DNA of 39,441 nucleotides from Chara braunii (lineage: Eukaryota; Streptophyta; Charophyceae; Charales; Characeae). Numbering within the stretch: position 1 is the first letter of the stretch; every line of letters begins with the position of its first letter. Shown one piece after another: positions 29,419-38,400 of this stretch. A program made the translations under genes and the position numbers. The notes under the pieces were generated by a model. It was not told the DNA's origin and searched no databases. It was given only the letters and a program-made list of their open reading frames with translations. The DNA lies in the NCBI GenBank assembly GCA_003427395.1, contig BFEA01000086.1, forward strand, positions 162,701-202,141. The letters run 5' to 3'.

Positions 29419-31281
29419 ATGTGTAAGGAGTTCTTTGGTGCGTTCTCCTTTAATGATGAAGAGAGAGGGCGGTTGGATGTGGATATGATCAAGATGGCCA
29501 AACTATGGACAGTTGATCATGTTTCATGGAATGATAGGCCGACCAAGTATGCCCTGAAGGAAGAAGCAGAGGTTGTAAAGTATCTTGACAAGACGATTGC
29601 GTCTAATGTTGTTGAACCTGCTGATGGACCGTATGCTAATCACTGGTTTTGCTTTTGGAAACCAGGGGGTGGATTGAGATGGATACAGAATCTTCAGAAG
29701 CTCAACTCTGTGACGGTACGTGATGCAGAAAGTCTACCTAATGCTGATCTCCTCTCTGAATTTTTTGCTGGTCGATGCATCTATTCCCTAGTTGATTTGT
29801 ATTCTGGCTATGATCAGTTTCCCATTGATCCCACTAGCCGACCAATGACTGACATTCACACGCCAAGAACGCTCATTCAGATGTGTGTGATGCCTCAGAG
29901 TTGGACTAATGGTGTGAAAGTGGTTCAAAGGGATATGATCCAAGTCATGCAAGATATTTCTCTTGAAATAACCAGCCCCTATATTGATGACAATCATGTA
30001 AAAGGACCTCTGGCCCTGGTAAGGGATGAAACTTTGGTTGTAGGTGAAGTCATAAAGTTTGTCTGGGAACATGCTAAAGGGGTAAAAATGGTCCTAGAGA
30101 GACTTCAAAAATATAATCTGACTGCCAGTAGACAAAAGTCTCTTCTCTTTCAACCAGAAGTAATCATCTTGGACTTCAGATGTTTCTCCAAGGGTAGGAG
30201 TCCTGACCCCAAAAAGATAAACAAGATTTTGAATTGGCCTTTGACACTCAAGATAGTGACAGATGTCAGAAGTTTTTTTGGTGTCTGCGGATTCTGGAAG
30301 ATTTTCATTCCTCATTTTGCTACCCTTGCAGAGCCTCTGAGGGAGATGGTAAGACAAAGGGCTAATTTAGCATGCAATGATAAAAGACAAGCTGCTGCAG
30401 AAACTCTGCAAGAAAAACTAAAAGATAGTCATGGAGTGCTGAGAGTGTCATTTTATGATGATGAGAAGGCAAAACCCTTCATCATTGAGGCCGATGAAGG
30501 ACAAGTTGCTCTAGGTGATGTGCTCATTCAGAAAGATGAAAATGAGAAAGAGAGACCTCTGAGATTTGAAAGCAGGACTCTCAATTCTACAGAAAGAGGT
30601 TATACCCAATTCAGAAAAGAGCTACTGACAATCATCCATAGCCTCAGGTGTTTCAGGCACTACGTACTAGGGAGGAGATTCATCTTGAGGACTGATGCAT
30701 CTGCTGTGATTGGTGTCATTAAGAAGCACCAACAAGTAGATTCAACAGTCAGCAGGTGGATTGCCTTCATCTGGATTTTTTACTTTAAGTTGAAAAAAAT
30801 TCCCACTGAGAAGAACAGAGCAGATGGTCTAAGCCGGATTGAGTGGAGAAAAGAAGAAGGAGAAGATGTGAATGAAACGATTGAAGAATCTGCCTATGTT
30901 GATAATTTTCTTAATGAGAAAGATGATGAGGATTATGAAGTACCATGCTCCTACAAGTGGAGTTTGTGGCCTGAAGAGAAAGACAATTGGGGAGAGATCC
31001 CTAATGCATATGTTTATGAGTCGATTCTTTGGAAAGAAAAAAAAGATGAGTCAAATGATTGGTATGCTAAAGTTAATGCAGCAACAGTGGCTGCTCATGA
31101 AATCGGCGAAAGCTCTGGTTCGAAGGAAGAAGAAGAAGCTCAAAAGAAGGAGGAAGATATATTTTTTATTTTTGAAACATATGATAAAAGTTGTCAAGAG
31201 ATTAGTAAGAAGATGGAAAAAGAGCAGCTGAAGGAATATTATTGTAAAAATTCAAGAAAGAAATTCAGACTAAAAAGATGA
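29419..31281 (+). pseudogene. RT and RNase H of second Ty3 element
   Basis: A 620-residue open frame, the longest of the window. RT: PYANHWFCFWKPGGGLRWIQ at 71-90, catalytic D126 in SLVDLYSGYDQ, and YIDD at 188-191, so the triad is complete. The connection GVCGFWKIFIPHFATLAEPL is near 288-307. RNase H: D359 (IIEADEG), E401 (RKELLTI), D426 (LRTDAS) and D469 (NRADGLSR) are all present. The last 140 residues are acidic and lysine-rich and lead into integrase through a single TGA at 31279, so this is an internal segment of pol and 29419 is not a true start. Confidence 0.88.
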
Positions 31282-32470
31282 CATCTCTTTGTGGATGGTA
31301 AGGGAGGTCTACCTCCACTAAGGGTGGTATGTGGTAAGGAGAGACAATTGAAGATAATTGTTGCTCTACATGAGGGGGTTGCTGGCGGCCACAGGGCTGC
31401 TGAGGCCACCTACTCTAAGACTGTCAAACTCTACTTCTCGCCTGACATGAGAGACATGATTTTCAGATTTTGTAAATCATGTGTGTTATGCCAGAAGAGG
31501 TTTACTACAAGAATGATTGAGCATTTACTTCCCACTATTCTGGTAGAGTCAGGCAACAGAGTTCATTTAAATTTCATCACCATGCCTTTAGGCAAGGGCG
31601 GAATAAGATATATATTGAACATGAGAGATAACTTCTCTAGATATGTTGAGGCAAAGACTCTAAAAAGGAAGACACCCGAGCAAGTGGCTGACTGGATAGA
31701 AGAAGTCTATCTTAGGTATCCTTTTATCAGAGAATTTGTCTCAGACAGAGGATCAAAATTCAGAATGAGATTGTCAAAAGAACCACTCTTAGATTGAATG
31801 TCAGAATTCGGTACGTGACTACTTATCATCCTCAAGCGAATGCATCTGTTGAAAGAGGTCACAGAACTTTGAAAGACTCATTGGCCAAGTGGTGTGAAGA
31901 AAATATCAGTAACTAGCTGCAAGTATTAGAAGTTGTTGTATATGCTGACAACATAACAGTCAAGAGGACTACTGGCTATGCTCCATTTACTCTGTGGTAT
32001 GACCGATATGCTACATTACCTATTGAAAACATTGTGAAGACATGGTCAAGTCAATAAAGTGACAGAGACTATTATATTTCAGAGCTCCTCCAGATCAGAA
32101 TGAGACAAATATCAGAAGTTGATCAGACAGTGATGGATGTTGCAAAGAGAATGACATCGAACAAATTATCAGATGAAGAGAGATGGAATAAGAAAATATA
32201 TATAAGAAAAAAAAACTGAAAGTTGGAGATGTTGTCCTTCTGTTTGACAGTTCCTTTGAGACACAATGGAGTAAAAGGTTGGAGCCCAGATGGCTTGGTC
32301 CTTACAGAATCACAGGGGAAGCAGAAGACAAGGTTTATGAGATTTATGGATGGATCTAGGGTTCACGACATGGTATCAGGGTCGAGACTCCGCAAGTTTA
32401 TTTTCAGAGACCCTGATTTGATCCCTATAGTGACCTCGAAGAGAGGGAAGAAAGGTCAGTCATCCAGGTG
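31282..32470 (+). pseudogene. integrase of second Ty3 element
   Basis: In frame with RT after one stop. The zinc domain has H27, H34, C64 and C67 (numbering from 31291) in HHCC spacing. Core: RVHLNFITMPLGKGG places asparagine N94 where the family has the first catalytic aspartate; the second is D152 in FVSDRGSKF. A frameshift near 31780 separates the glutamate, found in ANASVERGHRTLK near 31845. Further decay includes stops near 31914 and 32055 and a frame change before the C-terminal module, where KRLEPRWLGPYRI (about 32275-32310) shows the GPY/F motif. Catalysis would be lost through D-to-N and the breaks. Confidence 0.8.
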
Positions 32471-33026
32471 AGAAAACAGTTCCAGAGAACTGAGAGAAAA
32501 GTATTGTAAGACAACGAGACAACAAAACTGAGTTTTCAGCAGACTGTGATCGTTCGTGCATGGTCAATTCAGCATTTCAATTCTTCTGCATGTCAGTTAA
32601 TTTTCTGTTTCAGCAAGCAACAAAGTCAATAAGACTATATCTTTGATGCAATGCTACGGTCGATCCATAAGCCTCAAGTCCCTGAGAGTGGGGGAATCAG
32701 GGGGATAACTGTGAGATACAGTTTTCGTGAGCATTGACGCAGTGTCAAAGATCTGAGGAACCCATGGCTGTAACACGCCAGAAGATGTAATCAGTATTAT
32801 TCTTATGATAAAGAGAAAAACATGATGGACATAAAGGAGTTCAGTTCTGCCTGATTAAGAGTTGTCAGCAGAAGGACTTCGTGTCTCTTGACTGAGTTGT
32901 CCACCTAAGAAATTCAGATGAGGATAGGCATAAAGGAGTTCAGTTTTACCTGACTGAGAGCTGTCAGTGGATGGGCTTCGTGTCTCTTGACTAAGTTGCC
33001 TGTCTTCACTCAGATGAGGGAAATGA
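32471..33026. other. 3' flank of second Ty3 element with 98-bp duplication
   Basis: No gene. After the purine-rich tract at 32683-32704, TGTGAGATACAG could start a 3' LTR, but no 5' partner exists to prove it. At 32828-32922 and 32927-33020 a segment with CATAAAGGAGTTCAGTT and CTTCGTGTCTCTTGACT is duplicated in tandem. Confidence 0.45.
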
Positions 33027-33240
33027 CCTCTCTGAGATCAACATTTTAGTATTTCCTTAGGACTGACGGGAAGTCTCTTGGAAAAGAAATTCCCAGCTGA
33101 GGGAAGGGACCTCTCTGGGGCCAGCACTGAGCATCCTTCTTGAGGCTGAAGGGAGGTCTCTGGTAAGGGCTTGGTATTGGTTATCATATTGCTGTTCAGT
33201 GCCTCTTGAAACTGAAGGGACGTCTCTTGAGAAATGTTTG
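33027..33240. repeat. ~82-bp tandem repeat, about 2.5 units
   Basis: GACCTCTCTG begins units at about 33026 and 33108. Each contains CTT(A/G)GGCTGA-like sequence and AGTCTCTTGG or AGGTCTCTGG, and a partial third copy ends AAGGGACGTCTCTTGAG near 33235. Confidence 0.55.
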
Positions 33241-34115
33241 TTCTGTTACGGGGCATGGATAGTCTGCTTGTGGGTTATCAAATGCTTGTCTGATTGTCCG
33301 TTCCTGGGAGTCTTCTTCTCTAACTTAAGGATGCATTGATTGTCGGGGTCAGCCAGAGCCTTACCACAGTAGGTTGCAATCTGGTGGGGTCCGCAGGTCC
33401 CCAACGCGAGTGTCGAATTCCGTAGTCGACTGAGGCTAAGACTACGAGGGTCTGGCCTATTAGGTTGAAAGGGGTCAGTTATAACCCTACAGTCAGAGGA
33501 TGCAATCCAGTCAGGTTCGCCAGAGCCTTGAATCGTAGTTAGACCGGGTCCTACGTTCAAAAATCTGGGCGGGGCAGCCAGCGCCCTTGGCCAAAAACTG
33601 GTGGGTGAGCCGGTGAAGGGACTGGTGGGTCCCGAATAACTTCCCATCACTCGAGAGATTAAATACGGACAATTTGTGCACAACAGATAAATCTGGAGTG
33701 AGGAAGCAGGAGAGAGAAAAGACAAAGGATTAAGCCGCAGAAGGGAGTAATGCCCTGAGGAGAGAACCACAGGAGGCCGGGAGGGTCATCGAAATGCAAT
33801 AAGACTAAGGCCAAAGGGCCCTTTGAACTAGCAATTGCAGCGCGATAGCAATAAAGGAATGAGGAAATCGAGGGATGGGCAGCCAGAAGCCGCGGGAAGT
33901 TAGGAAATTAGGGGCCAACATGGAGGCCACCGACGGGAGCCTCAGAGCAGAGGCCCACGACCAAAAGAGATCGGCACGCACAAGGCGCAAGATAAGACTA
34001 AGGAGAGGGGTCGCTATGGGGCAACAAGACGCCCAAGAGGCATGGGACACTTCGGGGAAAAGCACCCGGGGCCACGTGGGACTAAGAAAAAATAATGGCG
34101 TCCAGGGCGAAATAT
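33241..34115. other. gene-free stretch
   Basis: No recognisable protein or RNA gene on either strand. Two related phrases (GGTC/GTCAGCCAGAGCC and GGTTCGCCAGAGCCTTG) occur near 33345 and 33510. The open frames seen here show no family features. Confidence 0.3.
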
Positions 34116-34241
34116 GTCGGGGACCGCCGACGGGACTAAGTGTCGAGGGCCACCGGCGGGACTAAGTGTTGGGGACCACCGACGGGACTAAGTATTGGGG
34201 ACCACCGACGGGACTAAAGTGTCAGGGACCACCAACGGGAC
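34116..34241. repeat. 26-bp minisatellite, about five units
   Basis: Units with the consensus GTTGGGGACCACCGACGGGAC plus TAAGT repeat at 34116, 34142, 34168, 34194 (27 bases) and 34221 (partial). Related GGGACCGCCGGTGGGAC sequence recurs near 35633, in step with the larger duplication. Confidence 0.85.
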
Positions 34242-34318
34242 AAGTGGCGGGGACATGTGAAAGTCCCAAAAAGAAGCGGCGGCACTATATTAGGGAAAAA
34301 TAATAAATGCAAGGTGCA

Positions 34319-34342
34319 CCGTCAAGATCGGCATCTTGACGG
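34319..34342. other. stem-loop, 10-bp perfect arms
   Basis: CCGTCAAGAT and ATCTTGACGG separated by four bases. Its counterpart in the second duplicate (35746-35774) keeps a stem with one mismatch. Confidence 0.75.
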
Positions 34343-34355
34343 CCAAGAATATTAA

Positions 34356-34381
34356 CACCACTAGTGCAAGTACTAGTGGTG
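34356..34381. other. stem-loop, 10-bp perfect arms
   Basis: CACCACTAGT and ACTAGTGGTG separated by six bases, 13 bases downstream of the previous hairpin. The counterpart near 35785 is shorter. Confidence 0.75.
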
Positions 34382-34602
34382 ACAAACGGGAAGTCCAAAA
34401 GGAAAAGGAAAAGTAAAGAAAACTGAAGTGGGAGGCATGGGAGCAATCCGAAAAATCTCGGATCAGCCTTCCCCAAGAAAATAGAGTAAAATAAGACCCC
34501 ATGTGAAAATAGCCCTCCGGGAGAAAATCGGAGTAGGAGGGACCATTGTGGGAGAAGTGTAGGAGTAAAAAGAGGCTCCCATGGGCATGGGAAAACCATT
34601 AT

Positions 34603-34627
34603 TGCAGTCCGAGAATAACGGACTGCA
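34603..34627. other. stem-loop of the GCAGTCCG class
   Basis: TGCAGTCCG and CGGACTGCA separated by seven bases. The same stem recurs at 35174-35210, 35341-35366 (one mismatch) and 36836-36868. Confidence 0.75.
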
Positions 34628-34937
34628 TCTTGGGCATAGGGAGGGCCAAAACTAAGAGGAAGAGGCTAGAAAAGGGCCTTAACGACCATTTGACACTTGG
34701 CATGCTAGAAAAAAAAAGAGAAAAGAAAAGAAAATTGGGGACAATAAGACAAAAAGAGTGAGAGAGAGTGAGCGAGTTGGTCGTTAGTAGGGACTGTCAT
34801 AGGTAGGGACTGACAGGTCCCTACTGTCCAAGAAAGGAGGACAAAAAGAAAAAAAAAAGAAAAAAAAAGAAAAGAAAAGAAAAAAAGACCTTAAAGGTAA
34901 AAAACGGTCACTTGGGGAGATTCATCCGTGACCAGAT

Positions 34938-35043
34938 TCATTCTGGAATATGGCGGTTACAAAGGACTTTGATTTTCTTTGATCTTTGCAGAGAAAATCA
35001 AAGAAAATCAAAGCGTCTTGCAACCGGAATAAAACGGAATGCA
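34938..35043. ncRNA. long imperfect hairpin, precursor-like
   Basis: The core arms CTTTGATTTTCTTTGAT (34967-34983) and their exact complement (34997-35013) flank a 13-base loop. Pairing continues outward imperfectly: about 24 of 29 positions to GGTTACAAAGGA opposite CGTCTTGCAACC, then more loosely to about 34938 and 35043. The length and shape recall small-RNA precursors or a tiny foldback element. There is no evidence of transcription, so the RNA call is tentative. Confidence 0.35.
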
Positions 35044-35054
35044 TGCATGAGGAG

Positions 35055-35366
35055 AAACACATGTTTTAGGTGCATCCGGAGCCAAAATCAAGGCCGGATG
35101 CACTTGGGAATTGACCGTTTCTTTTTCTTTTGAGTAGGGGCTAGTTGTGGGACATTGGGGCTAAGGAATTCACCCCCATTGCAGTCCGAGTTGCAACGGA
35201 CTGCATGGGGGAGAGCAAACACATGTTCTATGTGCATCCGGAGCTAATATTGAGCCCGGATGCAATGGAAAATTTAACCCTTTATTTTCTTTTAACATGG
35301 TGCAAGGTGTGGGGCTGTGGGTGTGGAAAACAGCCATGACTGTAGTCCAAGAGATTACGGACTGCA
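35055..35366. repeat. two 162-bp units, each with two hairpins
   Basis: ACACATGTT, GTGCATCCGGAGC, a T-rich TTTCTTTT stretch, GGGGCT and the GCAGTCC hairpin occur in the same order in two adjacent units. Landmarks are offset 161-162 bases (35071 to 35233; 35181 to 35342). Each unit holds a TGCATCCGG...CCGGATGCA hairpin and a TGCAGTCCG...CGGACTGCA hairpin. Confidence 0.75.
35173..35211. other. strongest stem-loop of the cluster
   Basis: The arms CCCCCAT+GCAGTCCG and CGGACTGC+ATGGGGG pair over 15 bases with one bulged T at 35180 and an 8-base loop. Confidence 0.8.
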
Positions 35367-36220
35367 TGAGGATGCCAAAGCCAAGGGGAAATGGGCTACG
35401 GAAGCCCGGAAAGGCTAGAAAGGAGCAATTTCGGCAAGGGGCAAGCAAAGACAGTAAACGGCAACTGTGAGATGAGATCTCACGGTCTAGAAAAATTGAC
35501 ACACATATAGAAATGATGGGACCACCAAGGGCAATGGGCCCGAAAAAAATAAAAACGGGATGCCGTCCGGGATGTTGCCGGGGACCAAATGGGTCCAAAT
35601 AATAAAAATCGGAAAACGGGACACGCGTCGGCGGGACCGCCGGTGGGACAAAGAAATGGAGCTAGCGTGTAGGAAAATGGCGGGAACTTGAGATGTCCCA
35701 AAGGAACCATGAACAAACACGAGGAATAATTGTGCAAGCAAGCGACACCGTCGAGATCGAGGATCTAGACGGTGGAAAATATTAGCACCACTAGTGCATT
35801 AGTGGGAGCAAGTGAACGAGCCATGAGAGAACGAAAAATGAAATAAGGGTATTGGGAAGGCTGCCCAACAGTCCGGGATATCTCGGACTAGCAAGGCATA
35901 CGAAAATAAAGTCTTAAGAGGCTCAACATGAGAAAAAGGCTGCCCTTAGCAAATCGGAGCAAAAGGGGCTCAAAATTGGGCAAACGGGAGCAAAATGGAG
36001 CCCCCTAGGAACATGCGGGTGCCGTTATTGGAATCTGAGATGTAACGGCCAAGTAACAACCGTGAACCTGGCCTTGAATGAGGCCCTTGGGCCCAGAAAG
36101 AGGGTTCACAGCAGTTTGACACTTGTCACAATAGAAAAATAAAAATAAAAAAATGGGAGAAAAAGGAGGCAGAATGAGACAAAAAGGGAGAAAAGAGTGG
36201 AGGAGAGTGTGCCGGCCTAT

Positions 36221-36253
36221 TGGGACCTGCACAGTAGGGACTGGCAGGTCCCA
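36221..36253. other. stem-loop, 10-bp perfect arms
   Basis: TGGGACCTGC and GCAGGTCCCA separated by 13 bases. The counterpart in the first duplicate (34804-34823) pairs TAGGGAC with GTCCCTA over seven bases. Confidence 0.75.
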
Positions 36254-36286
36254 ACAGTGACCTCATACCTCCTAGAATGAGGGAGG

Positions 36287-36319
36287 GCAATCCGGATTGC
36301 AGAGATATGGCCATATCTC
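36287..36319. other. two adjacent perfect palindromes
   Basis: GCAATCCGGATTGC (14 bases, 36287-36300) is followed after one base by GAGATATGGCCATATCTC (18 bases, 36302-36319), both without a loop. Confidence 0.85.
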
Positions 36320-36631
36320 AATAAAATCTGAGTAAAAAAACTGAAAATGAGAGAAAATGCAAAAAGGAAGTGGCCGATTTTCTTTTGGCCCATGGATCTG
36401 AGATCAGATCTCATGGTAGAGAAGAACTAGCCATTTTTTGTGGGCCAGCTCAAAACGGCTAGCTCCGGAATGAGGTGGCAGCCCAAAATGGAAAGAAACA
36501 AAACAGGGAAAATGACAAAACAGTGCATTTGGCCCAAAAAGAGAGCCAGATGCACCAAAAATTGAAAAACTGAACCTAGGGGCTCAAAATTGAAACAAGG
36601 GCTACTAGGGGGTAGCTCGGACTATTGCTTG

Positions 36632-36656
36632 CCTTGGATCTCAGCCAGATCCAAGG
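36632..36656. other. stem-loop, 10-bp perfect arms
   Basis: CCTTGGATCT and AGATCCAAGG separated by five bases. Confidence 0.75.
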
Positions 36657-37464
36657 ATGAAAATGTGCCGCCATATGAAAAAATGCTCCGGCCTACTCAA
36701 AAGAGGCCGAAATTTGAAAAAATCGAGAAAAAGGTCCACAAGGCCTTTTTCTTTTAAGTATTGCTGCGCCTTGGGCATTAGGACCTTAGAGGGCAGCATT
36801 TGAGCAATGAAAAAGAGGCCGGGGTAGGCCAAGAGGCAGTCCGAGTTGGTATCAACCACTTGGACTGCATGTACTTGGCCAAAATGAGGCCCAGGTACCT
36901 CCAGGAGGGCCTAGTGAGAGAATTTTGCCTTGGGGGTACCTCGATTCACCTCAAGGCTCATGGGGAGGCTCATGGGCTGGCCGGACTGCTGGTTTCAGCC
37001 TACATAAGCTCAGGATGCAGTCCGCTACTCTCACATTTGCATGAGGAGTGCCCATGCTGCCCAAGTGAGCTCACAGAAACACCTTTGCACTTGGAGTGAG
37101 AGGGGAGGAGCCCATGCTAGTGGGAGAGCTTAGAGGAGACTAGGAGGTAGTGGGGAGGACTCTAGAGGATAGTGATGGTGGGAGAGACACTTGGGAGGTG
37201 ATCCGCCATATCCCTCCTAGGTGTAGGAGGGAAGGAGAAGCCAGAGGAGCCCCATTTGTCCTCCTAGAGGGGAGGACTCCATAGCCATAGCTGGGGGAGT
37301 TTGCCATAGCCTGAGAGAAAGCAAGGGAGGAGGAGAGAAGGGCTTGGAGAAGAAGGAAGCCATAGCATGGAGAGGATTGTGCAAGAAGGAGAAGCTTCAT
37401 CAAGAGGACACCAACATCAAGGAATCAACAAGGTGAGAGGGAGAAAGATACTTTTTCACCTTCA

Positions 37465-37485
37465 TCTTTTTTTTGTCCTTCTTCT

Positions 37486-37520
<35 letters not shown>

Positions 37521-37735
37521 ATCTTCTTCCTCCTCTTCTCCTTCTTCCTCTCCTCCTTCTTCTTCCCCTTCTTCCTCCTCACTCCCTCCTTCATCCTTCT
37601 CTTCTCTACCCTCTTCACCTCCTCCTTCCTCCTCTTTACTTTCACTCTCTTTATCTTCTTCCCCTTCTTCTCCATCTCCATCTCCCTCATCTCTCTCCCC
37701 TTCTCCTCCACCCTCTCTTACTTCATATTTTCTCC
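37465..37735. repeat. pyrimidine tract of CTT/CCT type
   Basis: About 270 bases almost free of purines on this strand, starting with (CTT)n at 37480-37507 and degenerating into mixed TCC/CTT/CTC. Long open frames of leucine, phenylalanine or glutamate across it on both strands are by-products of the composition. Such tracts can form triplex DNA. Confidence 0.85.
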
Positions 37736-37790
37736 TCCATGGGTTACTCAAGCTCTCCTCTTTCACTTAAACATTAGGGGGGAGTACTCC

Positions 37791-38400
37791 GCTTCACACA
37801 TAGATGCTTCTTGATGCAACCTTAGTGATTTGGGAGCTTCAAACTTGTGTTTTTCACACTCACACTAGTAGGTAGTGTAGCGCTTCACACATGGATGCTT
37901 CTTGATGCAATCTTGGTGATTTGGGAGCTTCAAACTTTTGTTTTTCACACACACACTAGTAGGTAGTGTAGCGCTTCACACATGGATGCTTCTTGATACA
38001 ATCTTGGTGATTAAGGCTCTCCAAACTTGTGATTTTCACACTCATACTAATAGGTAGTGTAGCGCTTCACCCATGAGTGATCCATGATGCAATCTTGGTG
38101 ATTTGGGCTCTTCAAACTTGTGTTTTCCACAGTCACACTAGTAGGTAGTGTAGCGCTTCACCCATGAGTGATCCATGATGCAATCTTGGTGATTTGGGAA
38201 CTTCAAACTTATGTTTTTCACACTCACACTAGTAGGTAGTGTAACGCTTCACCTATGAGTGATCCATGATGCAATCTTGGTGGTTTGGGCTCTCCAAACT
38301 TGTGTTTTTCACACTCACACAAGTAGGTAGTACATCGCTTCTTTCATAGATGGCCTTAGATTCAACTATGGTGATCTTGCCTACTTAGACTCTTGTTTTC
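37791..38400. repeat. tandem array, exact 91-bp period
   Basis: GCTTCAC landmarks lie at 37791, 37882, 37973, 38064, 38155, 38246 and 38337, exactly 91 bases apart each time. Units contain GATGCAA(C/T)CTTGGTGATTTGGG, CAAACTTGTGTTTTTCACAC and CACTAGTAGGTAGTGTAGC. Two sub-variants alternate in blocks: CATGGATGCTTCTTGATG first, then CATGAGTGATCCATGATG. The last unit decays towards 38400. Confidence 0.95.

Larger units (their letters stand above)
28236..32707 (+). mobile_element. second Ty3-type retrotransposon, 5'-truncated
   Basis: Plus-strand pol reads protease (28334-28840), a spacer, RT and RNase H (29419-31281), then integrase (31291-32470), followed by a purine-rich GAGAGTGGGGGAATCAGGGGGA tract around 32683-32704 that may be the polypurine tract. 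The RT style (YIDD followed by HVKGP; IQxLQKLNxVTVRDA) marks a different Ty3 lineage from the minus-strand element. Gag, primer site and 5' LTR are missing: the element begins abruptly near 28236 beside the LTR-like repeat. Stops at 28838, 29404 and 31279, frameshifts near 29180 and 31780 and further stops later make it inactive. Confidence 0.8.
34280..36260. repeat. diverged ~1.43-kb tandem duplication
   Basis: Blocks at 34280-34830 and 35690-36260 align in order. Shared landmarks are CACCGTC-AGATC (34318 and 35746), AATATTA-CACCACTAGTGCA, ATC/TCTCGGA, TTTGACACTTG, ATAAGACAAAAAG or ATGAGACAAAAAG, and TAGGGACTG-CAGGTCCC. The offset is about 1,427 bases. Divergence is high and indels are common, so this is an old duplication. 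Confidence 0.65.
34242..37464. other. gene-free, hairpin-rich region
   Basis: No protein-coding signal is convincing on either strand. The region is dominated by short inverted repeats (34319-36957) and a diverged duplication. The last part (37100-37464) is purine-rich and ends in AACAAG followed by GTGAGA at 37433, which resembles a splice donor after an untranslated leader; no coding exon could be linked to it. Confidence 0.5.

Noticed and set aside
33246-33770. Minus-strand 174-residue open frame
   Set aside because: Low-complexity Ser/Pro/Leu composition, no family features and no neighbouring coding evidence.
37367-37814. Leucine-, phenylalanine- or glutamate/lysine-rich frames on both strands
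   Set aside because: They are forced by the pyrimidine tract; composition alone explains them.
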